Made by a program: the position numbers and the translations under genes
Part shown: piece after piece, positions 45,101 to 55,070 of the stretch
Layout: each line of letters begins with the position of its first letter
How positions within the stretch are numbered: position 1 is the stretch's first letter
Source of the DNA: Lasiosphaeris hirsuta
Taxonomy: Eukaryota; Ascomycota; Sordariomycetes; Sordariales; Lasiosphaeriaceae
Direction of reading: 5' to 3'
Assembly (NCBI GenBank): GCA_030549175.1
Contig: JAUKUA010000003.1
Location: 806,001-870,000 of the forward strand
Length of the DNA stretch: 64,000 nucleotides
The notes under the pieces: generated by a model
The model's database searches: none
What the model was told of the DNA's origin: nothing
What the model saw: the letters and a program-made list of their open reading frames with translations, nothing else

Positions 45101-46267
45101 AGAGCTGGCCCATATCCCCTCCCCGGTCTCTTCTTCTGGTGGCTCGTAGCGCCGGGTACCCGACCCGGTTGATGTTCGGTTGCTGCGCTGTTCGGTCTCG
45201 AGGTTGTGTTGTCTGGCCAGTCCCCAGTCGGCAATCTTGAGGGTCCCTATCTCACCATCACCGCCCTTGAACCAAAGTATATTCTCCGGCTTGAGATCTC
45301 CGTGCCGAAAGATTGTCTTGGATTTCGGATAGTGAGCCTCGCAGAGTGCTGTGGCAAGGCCAAGAAGCTGCTTCACACTGTCTTTGACTAAGGCTGGGGT
45401 CAAGTATGGCCGGCCTAATGTCCTCCACAAGTTGCGAAGATTTCCGCCGCTGGCCCACTCAAACATGAGGTAGTAGTCCTCCTTTCCCTTATCGCCGCGG
45501 CGGAATGCCGTGATAAAGCGGACGATATGATCTTGGCGCAGAGCGTTCATCTTTTGCAGCACACTTGCTTCTTGTTCCCAACAACGAATCATCTTCTGTC
45601 GGTCTTCATCGCTCCGGGGTTGGATCTCTTTGACCGCAACGAGCTCGTTCCACACTTTTCCGGGGTTGTCCGGGTCCCTGAGGTGGTTAGGGTGTATCTT
45701 GTATTGGTAAACCTGACCGAAGGAGCCTTTGTCGAAGCCTTCGTTGTACTTTTCGATAAAAGGCATGATGTGGTCCCGGGTAAAGTCGTGGTTACTCTGC
45801 CTCTCGGTGGCAGCCACAAGGACTGGGGCCAAGAACTCCCATTGGCGCGTGTAGAAAAGGCTTATCTTATTTCTGTTCCACAGCTTGTGAAACGAACTAA
45901 ACTGGTGCTTCTCCCCACCGCTCCACTGCTTGATTGGTAGTTCCTCGTCGGTGAATTTGTGCTTTTTAAATAGCTTCATCGCTCTATACAAGGTTGAATC
46001 CTCGATATTGATGCAGACGGCAATGGCGAAGAGTTTGGTTGCTTTTTGATGGATGAATGAAACCAAGTCCTTAAAATCGGTCTCGGTATCGTCATCTGCT
46101 TCCTTGTATGCCTCGTCGAGCTCCTCGGCGATGGCTATCTCAGTGATGATGCTTTCGAGACATCCTTCAGGCGCAAACTCCTTGTTGTCTTTTTCGAACT
46201 GGCTTCTCCTCAGAGCCACGAGGATTCTGTCGGCCAAGGCCATGTCTTGGGGGTCTTGGCTCATCAT
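42177..46267 (-). CDS. Protein kinase-HET domain fusion protein
   Basis: Exons 46267-45009, 44954-43771 and 43714-42177, with introns of 54 and 56 nt, encode 1326 aa. Each junction keeps frame and joins recognisable sequence. Residues ~165-430 are a kinase: FDKGSFGQVY, VAVKEI (Lys213), RHGDLKPENILWF (Asp324, HGD instead of HRD), KIADWGLA (Asp347, DWG instead of DFG), YEPPEE and LYDVWAMGCITLEF. A Pro/Ser-rich linker follows, then a Cys-rich HET lead-in (LCATCRDLRDQIW, CDLCGLFYRMC) near 735-775. The HET domain runs from about 902 to 1060: GEWLALSYQWG, CRYLWIDSLCIIQGDGGDF, VLAVSRAASHYAGF, SRGWVLQEHALARRTIFF, with PSWSWMA further downstream. HET domains execute non-self-induced death; a kinase in the same chain would supply input control. 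It lies head-to-head with another kinase gene at 47933. Confidence 0.88.
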
Positions 46268-47932
46268 TGTTTAGTCGATGCGACAAAAGAGCTCTGCAGG
46301 TGTGGTTTAAAGGGCAATCCAATCGTTGGGGTTTGAGATATGGCGGATTATAGCATAACTATGGCAAAGCGGCGCACGACTTTGCAGTGCAGCAGGCTGT
46401 GAATTAAATGGTGCATTGCATTCTAGGGACGCCTCCATGGCTATCTGAGCCTCACTGAGAATCGAGTAGTCCGCGCCCGAGAGAGCGGGAACCCCGCGAG
46501 CCTTGGCAGGATTGCGCGCAAGGCTCTGAAGGTGAAGGGTGGAAAAGGTAGTTATATATATATATATGTGATGCTCCTGCACGGCACACTGCAGCTGCCA
46601 GGTTCAGCAGGGTGCCGGTTGGCTCGCTGCAGGCCAACCGATTCTCGAGGCATCATCACACCGAGTTTCTTTGCCTAGAATTTCAATGGTGTCCTGAGGA
46701 GTGTCGCGGCTTGGGGTCCGAGAGATTATACGATAATAATGAAGCTCGTTCCATTTCTACCTGATCGACGTGATAACAATTGCAGTATTGGCGTGGTCTA
46801 GGGAAAACACAGTATTTTTGATCCGCGGGGAGTAAATGTGGTGGTTATAAACTGAAAAGAGAGTCTTCGCCATCGCGACGAAAGGGATTTTGCGCAGCTG
46901 AGAGAAGGCACGCGATGGCATGAAAATGGAAATGTCCGGGGGTCGAGCCTCGCGTGATGAGATGCGCGAGTGACATGCGCATTTGCCACTTTCCTCGTTT
47001 CCATTGCCACACTTTTTCCCTTGCGAGCCAAATGCGCGTTTTATTGAACGCCACGGAGTCGCGCAGCCCACCCTCCCAATCGGCTCTTCCCCACAACCAA
47101 AACAGGGGGATCGACAGCAGCCCGAGTGTTTAGAGTCTTGCATTCACCAAGCTCATCCTGGTAACTTGTCAGGAAAGACACGAAGAGGCCGAAGTGGCAC
47201 GTACTGGCGAGAGTGGACGAGGTGCCCTGACACAATAAACACGGTGTCTCATCTGGGATGCACGCGTTAGCCCGATGATGAGACGACTTGAGAAAGACGC
47301 AAATGTTCATACATAAACCTCGGATACTTTCCCAAACAACTTCTGCAAGGTTATGGCGAGCCTTTCGGGGTCGACATCCTCCATAGGGATCTCCTGCAGT
47401 GCGCAATTGGGTTGTGTTACAGCGATGGGCATCCTGGTCGATTCGTCAACGAACTGACAGCTGAAGGGAGGCGATGCCCAAGGGAATGAATGACTCTGGA
47501 CGGGGCGGAGGAGGAACTGGCTAACCGTCTTTATAACCGGCACCTTGGGTAGTAGACCTTGGCTCAAATTTCGGGGACAGAGACTCCTTGGAGGCCAGTT
47601 ACCGAGGCATGCCACACCTTTCGACACAGCCGCGGCCCAGATGTTGCACACCACCCCTTTCAGCCCCTTTTCGATAGTTTTGTACCGCTTGCCACATGAG
47701 GGCCCAGACCGAGCAGGGTGCCTCGACGGGTATCCCAATCGCACCATCGAGTTTAAGCGCCGCTGTGCCATTTTCAGCCCCATTTTGATTTTGCGCCCGG
47801 GATACTATAAAGTACCAACAAGCCTTGCCTTGAGCCTTATCACTGATTCCCGTTTGGCCAGTTAGTTTTGGACATCAACAATGGACACGATTCGATGGCA
47901 CGGGGCCTCCAAATCCTCGTTCCAACCCAGTC
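46268..47932. promoter_or_regulatory. Shared divergent intergenic region between two kinase genes
   Basis: A 1665-bp region separates the start codons of the kinase-HET gene (minus) and the second kinase gene (plus), so it should hold both promoters. A (TA)n tract sits at 46552-46567 and a near-promoter CTATAAAGTACC at about 47806 could be a TATA box for the plus-strand gene (126 bp before its ATG). Internal ORFs (for example 47041-47783, minus) overlap in several frames and are not supported. Confidence 0.45.
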
Positions 47933-50174
47933 ATGGCAAGGTCGGTCAGTCCAATTGACCGCCTCGTCCGGCTGTCGGGCTTGCACCTGCCAGATCACCA
48001 ATCTGTACAAAACGGAGAAATCCGCAACCCTGTTTTGGATGAGAGCGAGTTGTGCGACAATAATACGGTAAGCCACTACTACGGCATTGGTTGGCAGTTC
48101 CTCACCCTCAAACAGCCCCAAGACGGCAACATTGATGTCCACAATGCCGATCAGGATCCCAATTTTCTATCCGTTCAGACAGCTCCGTTCCGCCGTGAAG
48201 GAGGCGTACCCACGCTCACTCAGCCAACGCTGCAGTCCGAGCTGAGTGTAATCACCGATCTCGGCAATCGGCTCCGACGGCGCACAGATTCCTCGGCCCT
48301 AACTTGCGATGAGAACCCGGGAGACTTGCAAGACGCGCTCAGCCGAGAATTTGTCCCGTCTGCAGTTCAGAGGATTGACTTCTTGCCAAATCGTCAGCTA
48401 CCTAGATTGATCAACCCAGGCTCAGTCGAGAAGGAGCTTGCCGTTTACCAAAAATCGATCACGAAGCGAATCAAAACACTGGATTTCAGTTTTCCGCTGA
48501 GCAAACTCGAGTTGGCTGCCGAAGCGTATAGAATTTGTGGTAGCGGCGAGCAAAGTTGGCACTCGCATTTTGAGGCGACTGCTAGCACAAGAACAGTTCG
48601 AAGGCTGCGGCCACCCGAAGACGAGTCGTATCGAAAAATTCTGGCCATCTTGATTCTCATCGACCGGCCGTCTAGGATCCGCGACTTTGTCGAGGAGGAA
48701 GTTTGTGACGCCGACCTACCTCTAGAGAAGTTTCCGTCGTCGGGCAAACTCTCGTCACACTGGGAGCTGCGTCGAAGGGACGGCAAAGCCGCTCTGAAGT
48801 GTTTCAACAAGAAGAGAAAGTGGAGACAGTCAACTCTCAGGAAGTTCGAGGCGGCACAGTGGATCGTCCTCGCTCCTTATCTGGGTCAAGACTCGCGAAA
48901 GGTTGCCCTCCGTTACAAGATCCCAGACTCGGCGATCCTGCCCTTCACTACATGGAAGCGGATCTCGTCCTCGGGGGGCTTCAGCAAAGTTTTCGAGGCC
49001 GAGATCCATCCCGACCACCATGCATTTGATACACGCCCTGGTAAAGGCGACCCCCGGGTGGATGGCATGTTGTCACCCCTCGAAGGAAAGTCAACAAAGG
49101 AGAGTACCAGACCTCGAAAGGAGACCCTCGTTGTCGTGGTCAAGCAACTCCGTTCGGAGACTACGGAGCAAGAGTTCCTAAGGGAATTCCACATTCTTAG
49201 GCTGGTTAGCAAACACCAGCACGAGCACCTCATTACCCTGTTGGCATCGTACGAACAGAAGGGCCTCTACCACTTTGTTTTCCCGTTGGCAAAGGCAGAC
49301 CTTTACAGTTACTGGAAAAACATCAACAACAACCCCGAGAGGGACCCAGCCACGGCAATGTGGATAGCCGAGCAATGTGAGGGTCTGGCTAGAGGGCTCG
49401 AAACTGTCCACAAGTACGACACCTTTTCGGGTGATTCCTTAATCTGTGGCGCCTCCCCAGAAACCACAAGAAATTCACCTTTGTCTAAGGGAAAGGATCG
49501 GGCAAGAAGTCTTCGTACTTTTCACTGCCGACATGGCGACATCAAGCCAGAGAACATACTCTGGTTCCCAGACCCCAAGGGCGATGGCAAAGGGGTGCTG
49601 AAGATTGCAGACTTTGGCGCGGCCGAGGTCACCGACAAGGATGAGGCGCCGTGGAAGAAAAACCCGGCTTCCTTGATCTACGAACCGCCCGAAGCTAGGA
49701 TCCGACCACCAGATGGCATCATCAAGACATCATACGACATCTGGTGTTTGGGTTGCATTTTCATCAACATGTCAACCTGGTATTTCGGTGGCTGGCAAGG
49801 GATCGAGGACTTTTTGACTAGGCGGCAAGAAGTTGGGTTTTCCCTGCACGGCATTCCTTTCCACACGGGTGAATTTTATTTTGCGGATAAAGATGACGAG
49901 GGAAGACATGTGGCTAAAGTCAAGCCCGTTATTAACGAGGTAGGTCCACACACCCAACACACCTACCTCATCTGCTCGTAGACAAGCAGAAAGATTAACA
50001 CACTTTCAGGTTGTCGAAGAGCTACGCTCCCATCCAGACTGCACTCCGTTCTTCTACGGATTTTTGACTCTGATCCAGAATGGGATGCTGATCGTAGAAC
50101 GGGATGGACGTGGAAGGAAAAGCGCACATAACATTGCCTCTGACATTGGTGAGATGCGGGAAAGGGGGGTTTGA
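47933..50174 (+). CDS. Non-RD protein kinase, paralogous to the kinase-HET kinase domain
   Basis: Exons 47933-49939 and 50010-50174 (70-nt GTAGGT..TTTCAG intron) encode 723 aa. The first ~330 residues have no named domain but share with the neighbour a lead-in of the form QW..LAP.L and a PF segment. The kinase spans ~339 to 690: ISSSGGFSKVFEAEIHP, LVVVVKQLRS, CRHGDIKPENILWF (HGD), KIADFGAAEV, IYEPPEAR and TSYDIWCLGCIFI. The insert between the alpha-E helix and the catalytic loop (GASPETTRNSPLSKGKDRA) is long. The predicted C-terminus ends in GEMRERGV after a G6 run. One extra G would extend the protein about 36 residues to a TGA near 50294, so the 3' end is doubtful. The role is presumably signalling linked to the divergent kinase-HET gene. 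Confidence 0.8.
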
Positions 50175-52152
50175 ACCGTGTACAGGGCGCCAGGCTTGAC
50201 ACTATCAGGTCCAGGATTGAAATTCTAATGCTCAATGTAATTCGTAAACTTTATGATAAAGAAGCCGGCTTCGAAGACACCGCAGGCGAGATGTGAAGAT
50301 CTTGGCTATCTTTTACAGTAAGACGAAATTTGCTTTAACGTTCGAACTAGTATATATACCACCAAGGAATAAAACGTACCGGGCTTATTACGCAGTTAGT
50401 GCCTTTATATCTAGCGTCTCCGTAAATGATCTCTCGACCTGATATCCGCAACAAGAGGATGTTAGTAATATGATGACCTTCCACGTTCAACCTCTAGACA
50501 GGCTTGTTCCAAAGTCACCACGTCGGACGGAATACGTTAGATCTAGTTTTTACTGTAGCTAGTGTGTGACTGTGGAAAGCAAGTAAGCATTAGTTAATAA
50601 TAGAGGGACCAGCACGTGGATATCACGTGTCATTACCCCACCGATACCTAAGTGATTAGAGCGGAGGAATGGCTCCCAGGTAACTATTCCAATTGCAATG
50701 TACTCGTCGAAAATAAGGGGGTTCTGGTGAGGGGGGCCAGAACTCCATCAATTCCACCGAATCCAGTGCGCAGTGTTTCTAGCGGGCTAGGTGATTGGCG
50801 TAGCTGAAAATTGAGGGTTTTAACTTTTACCTAGCTCTCTTGGTGGCGACTTGTGGTCTGGAACTGCTTCGCACGGCCCCAGACATAGCTGAGGGCGATG
50901 TAGCGTTCTGCTGTGCTCGCTGCGGTCGCGGCTGCCTTCTGCTCCCAGGCCCTTGGGCAGCTACAGGGGGAGTGGGCAGGGACGAGCAAGATGCCACTCT
51001 GGGAGGGCTTGACATTGATGTGGGTGCACTGGAAAGCAAAGAATACTGCAGGGGGCTGATTCAGGTGCAGATCGAGGCATTTTCTGTGACTTCAACGATA
51101 AGTTCGAATTGACGCTCAATATCGTGATGAGGGATTTCGGCCTGAGGCTAATACGACCAATGACTGAGTTCTTGTGCCCTATATTTACCAATACTCCTAC
51201 CATGTCTACTCGACGGCAACGCACGAAAATTGCCACTGCGTGGGGTTACTCTTCCTAGGTTGTACCTATTGCTCCCGTTGCATTAAACAATTCTCTGTGG
51301 CTGTGATTACGGCGAACGACTTCATTTTCTCCATCGTTCAATAACCTAGTTGCGGCCTGCAGCAGTCCAATCTCTGTGAGAACTCCTAAAAGGGTATTAT
51401 GGTAATTCTCCGTATTGGACCAATCCTAGGCCCGCTCGGCGAAAGTCGAAGCAATCCAGCATGCTGCGGCGCAGCCTGCCCAAAATAGTATTATGGTGAG
51501 CAAAGATGAGCCAGCCTTGGTAAATACTGAGTAAAGACTGAGCCGAGCCTGAGCTAGGGTGGGTAAGTGCCACATGCGCGAGGTGCGAAAATGGAAATTT
51601 TGTGTGCCCAGATTCGCCTCATAAAACACAAAAGGTTAATGTCAACACGATGTTAACATGCTTAGGTACCTAGTTTTAATCATAACCAGAAGGGGGCTTC
51701 TCCGGCTACCGTAGTTACTATATTAAGGTAGGTACTTCTTCGGAGCCGGACCTCGGTTTGGTTTAACCTATACAACGTATATGACTATAAGAGGGACTGG
51801 GTCTAGATAGTGTTTCAGTCTATGCTAAGGTATGTTAAATATCTTGAGCCTTTGATCCATTTGGTTGACTCATTTCTAGTGTCGGGTCGATGCATGTCCC
51901 GCCCGAGTCTCTCCCTGCCGCCATCACACCCCCGACACAAAAACCGGTGGCCAAACCAAAAGACCTTGGCAATCGCCCTGCATTCGGCGTTAGCAAGGAA
52001 TGAGAGATGTGGGACGAAACATCAACACTCGTCGACTTGCCCTCAGCCGTCTATTCCAAGCATGTCTGTTCGCCGGCCCCGGTCAGTCTTGCCCCTGAAC
52101 CACAGTTTGCCTAGCCAGACTTACAGGTCACCCAGGTCAAAAGCCAGCCCCA
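50175..52152. other. Intergenic region with repeat remnant and paired E-boxes
   Basis: Contains two CACGTG motifs at 50613-50618 and 50624-50629, R2 repeat copy 3 at 51541-51625, and otherwise AT-leaning DNA. No supported gene. Confidence 0.6.
51541..51625 (-). repeat. Dispersed repeat, family R2, copy 3
   Basis: On the minus strand this reads ATGAGGCGAATCTGGGCACA, TTTTCGCACCTCGCGCATG and GCTCAGGCTCGGCT. It aligns along its length with 10909-10995 at roughly three quarters identity by eye. Confidence 0.75.
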
Positions 52153-53103
52153 TTATGTTTTGCAACCATCCCCGGGGGCTTCGGCCGTGGCTATGGCTCT
52201 CGGCAGCAGCGTGTTTACCGTCCTGCACATCTTTGCATCGGTTATGGTGATGGTCCGGATGGTTGTGACAGTCGAGCTGATGAACACGAGGCTGTGCTGC
52301 GTGACGATGGTCGTCGACGTCTGAAGGACGACACTGGTCGCGGTGGTCGTCGCGACAACTGTCTGCGTCACAGTAGCCGAATTGCCCGGCCCGTTTACAG
52401 GAACCGTAACGGTAACAGGAACCGTGGCGCGCACAATCTGCGTCGTGGTCGCTATCCCACCCACCGTCGCCGTGGTCGAGAAGATCTGCGTGGTCTTGAC
52501 TGTCTGCGTCACGTACACCGTCGCCGTGACAGTAACCCCACCGCCACCTCCCCCGCCCCCGGTCGTCGTCGAACCAGTCCCCGAGCTAGGCCCGGCCGAC
52601 GTCGGCGATATCGCGCCGTCACCGCACAGCCCGAACCCCGCCTGACACCCCAGACCGCAGTGGTCCGTCGTCTGGCCGCACCACCCGTGCGGCGAGCAGC
52701 AGCTCCCGAACGCGGACCCCTGGCACGTGAACCCCTCGCCGCAGTGTCCGTCCTTGGTGATCTCGAGCGCGCCCGTCGGCTGCGCCGGCCCCCCCGCGCC
52801 TGTTGTTGTCGTGGCCGCGACAGACTTGGCTGTCGACGGTATCGCGACAAAGGTCGGGTCGATGCAGAACTTGCTGCCCGTCGGCAGGTTGGCGCACGTC
52901 GTGATGTTGGGGTTGGCGCGCAGGAACTGAGACACGGTGATACCGGCGGCGTCGGCGAGGGATGCGCAGGTGTCTCCCGGCCGCGCGGTAGTTAGCAGGT
53001 TGCAGGATGCGGCGGCGGCGGAGGCGAGGGCTGTTGGTCCGCAGCACAAGGCTAGGATGGACGCGATCAGGGCCCCGGGCAGTAGCGGAACTCGGAGTTG
53101 CAT
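52153..53103 (-). CDS. LysM and CBM18 chitin-binding secreted protein
   Basis: A single exon of 316 aa. A signal peptide (LPGALIASILALCCGPTALA) is followed by a LysM domain at ~34-82 (TARPGDTCASLADAAGITVS, FLRANPNITTCANLPTG, FCI). A Thr/Ala linker leads to a CBM18 hevein-like domain at ~118-160 (GHCGEGFTCQGSAFGSCCSP, HGWCGQTTDHCG, CQAGFGLCG) with the eight-Cys pattern and the aromatic/Ser sugar site. The C-terminal half is a long Val/Thr/Ser-rich region (TVTATVYVTQTVKTTQIFST) like a heavily O-glycosylated stalk. Such proteins bind chitin in the fungal wall and may shield it from chitinases or dampen host chitin perception. The last ~30 residues are polar, so no GPI signal is evident. The stop position may be affected by an unseen intron. 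Confidence 0.85.
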   Translation of the reverse strand: MQLRVPLLPGALIASILALCCGPTALASAAAASCNLLTTARPGDTCASLADAAGITVSQFLRANPNITTCANLPTGSKFCIDPTFVAIPSTAKSVAATTTTGAGGPAQPTGALEITKDGHCGEGFTCQGSAFGSCCSPHGWCGQTTDHCGLGCQAGFGLCGDGAISPTSAGPSSGTGSTTTGGGGGGGGVTVTATVYVTQTVKTTQIFSTTATVGGIATTTQIVRATVPVTVTVPVNGPGNSATVTQTVVATTTATSVVLQTSTTIVTQHSLVFISSTVTTIRTITITDAKMCRTVNTLLPRAIATAEAPGDGCKT

Positions 53104-55070
53104 CGTGGGTTAGCTGTGATGCCCGGACGAGGCAACCACCATCACTGCCTTTGTCGCGGGGAAGTAGTAGTCGTCGAGGGAGCGAGGGACGCGAGGGACG
53201 CGAGCTGGTAGTGGGACCGAGAGGCTCGCTTCTCTTGGCTGGAAAAACCTATGTTATAACGGCCTGTTTCGCCTGGGCTCTATTATATCTCCAGTGCTAT
53301 TATAAGAAACTTGGGTTATAGCCCCGGGCAATAAACCACCTTTTACATCCCCACAATGCCACCAGAGCCGTCGGGCATCGTAGTTACAGATTGGATACCA
53401 AAAGTCTCACACGTCATTCGAGGATGGGGGGCTCATCCGAAAACGCACGACAGCGGGTCCCCTGGGGACTTTTTCATATGAGGTGCGTGGGAGGCACGGG
53501 CATCTGGATGAGCGAACTGCCCTACTTGACACGTCTCCCTCGGTCCCTCCCTCGATAGTGGTCTCCAGCGCGGTCAACTTATCACGCTGTTTACCCGGCT
53601 CCGTCTGATTCGGCAGCTCGACGGTCCGGACTGCGTCGACAGCTCCATCTGGGGAGAATGCGTCTGCCCACAAAATTCTCCGATTCCCGCGTCGGTAATT
53701 GTGGCGGCCTGCTGCTCGCCAATCAGGTTGTGGTCCCGGCCGGTCACGTTGGGGGGGGGGGGGGGGGGGGTTGCATGTCTTCAGCCTAATCAACCCGGTT
53801 TACGGGGAAGATCACGATCCCCAGGCATCTTGAGCCCTTTGTTCTCATTGGCTCGTCTGGTGTTTCGTGACTTGAAGCTGAAGTCTATATCTTTCAAGCC
53901 GTGCCCAGTGCCCACAACTTACAAAAAGGCTGTTGCTGGCAGCTTCCGAGTCCGAAACGGGGTAAACAATGTCGATCAAAGGATCTATCTGGTGGAGCGT
54001 TTTGCGGGGTTGAAAACCATAAAAACCACCCTCACATCACGCACCCTGTCGCTTGAAGCTATCGCCAAATGCGCCAGCGCTGAGAGTGCTTGAAGGCCTT
54101 GGGGGGTCGTTTGGAAGTTCTTATATTGGAAGGGCCGCTAGGCATCCGGAAATTCCACAGTGGTCAAGGTAGTCTTCCCCTTATCAAACTAGATCGAACC
54201 ACTCGTCAACCAGTGTACCCTCCTTCCACATCTCAATTGCCTCTTCTAATCATCTAGCCCGTTCTAGCCCCTCGGGTATGCTCGGATGTAAAAGGCTGGT
54301 AGTTGGCCGTTTGGAAAAAAAAAACCAGCATTGGGGTATTCTGTGAGCATTCGCTCGCCGCCTCTGCGTGCGCCAAAAAGTCATTGCTCGTCGGGATAGA
54401 TAAACGAGCAAATCCAGCAACGCTCGCCACAAATATGCCGAGGACTTCAGTGGTAGAATAGGACCCAGGGAAAGTTTCCCGATTCAACAGCCTGCTGAAA
54501 CCACGAGAATAAGTCTGAACATTACCTCGGGCATTCTCGCGGAGGTGGTATTTGGGACCCTTTGAACTTTCCCGACTCGAATGCCTTTACTCAGGAGCGC
54601 CGTGATTTTCAGCGTCCTGCTGTTGCAGATGCTTTCTGAATGTCTCTCTGGCGAGCCCCAGCAGTAGCTCAATGCGTAGAATGGAGGTGCCTTGTCGAGG
54701 GGAAATGTCTTTAGCTTGTAGCTAGAGACCCTTTTGCTGCCTTCGGGTCGAGGTCGAGGAGTGAGGAGGACATCTTTCTCCCTTAAATCCGAGTAAAGTT
54801 TGCTGATGTGACACTAGTGTTCAGGTAGATGCTCAACACACGGGAATGTGGTAGTAATACTGCAGGAGGTGTTGCATTATAGAGAGAGCGTGCTGTGGTT
54901 GTTGTGGCCAAGACTTTTTCTAGTGCTAGGTGTGTCAATGGTGTACATAGAGAGCCGAGGGCGTGTGTGCAAGTACTTATAATCATGTTTATTGATCCTT
55001 GTGTGTAATATGGGATGTTCTGCCACACGCCGTCGTCTATTGAACACAATGCTGGCTTGACATGGTTCCC
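53104..55070. other. Intergenic region with poly-G tract
   Basis: Contains a 20-G run at 53751-53770. Short ORFs (for example 53701-54093) start in or near this low-complexity sequence and are not supported. Confidence 0.6.
53751..53770 (+). repeat. Poly-G tract (20 bases)
   Basis: An uninterrupted G homopolymer in intergenic DNA. Confidence 0.95.
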
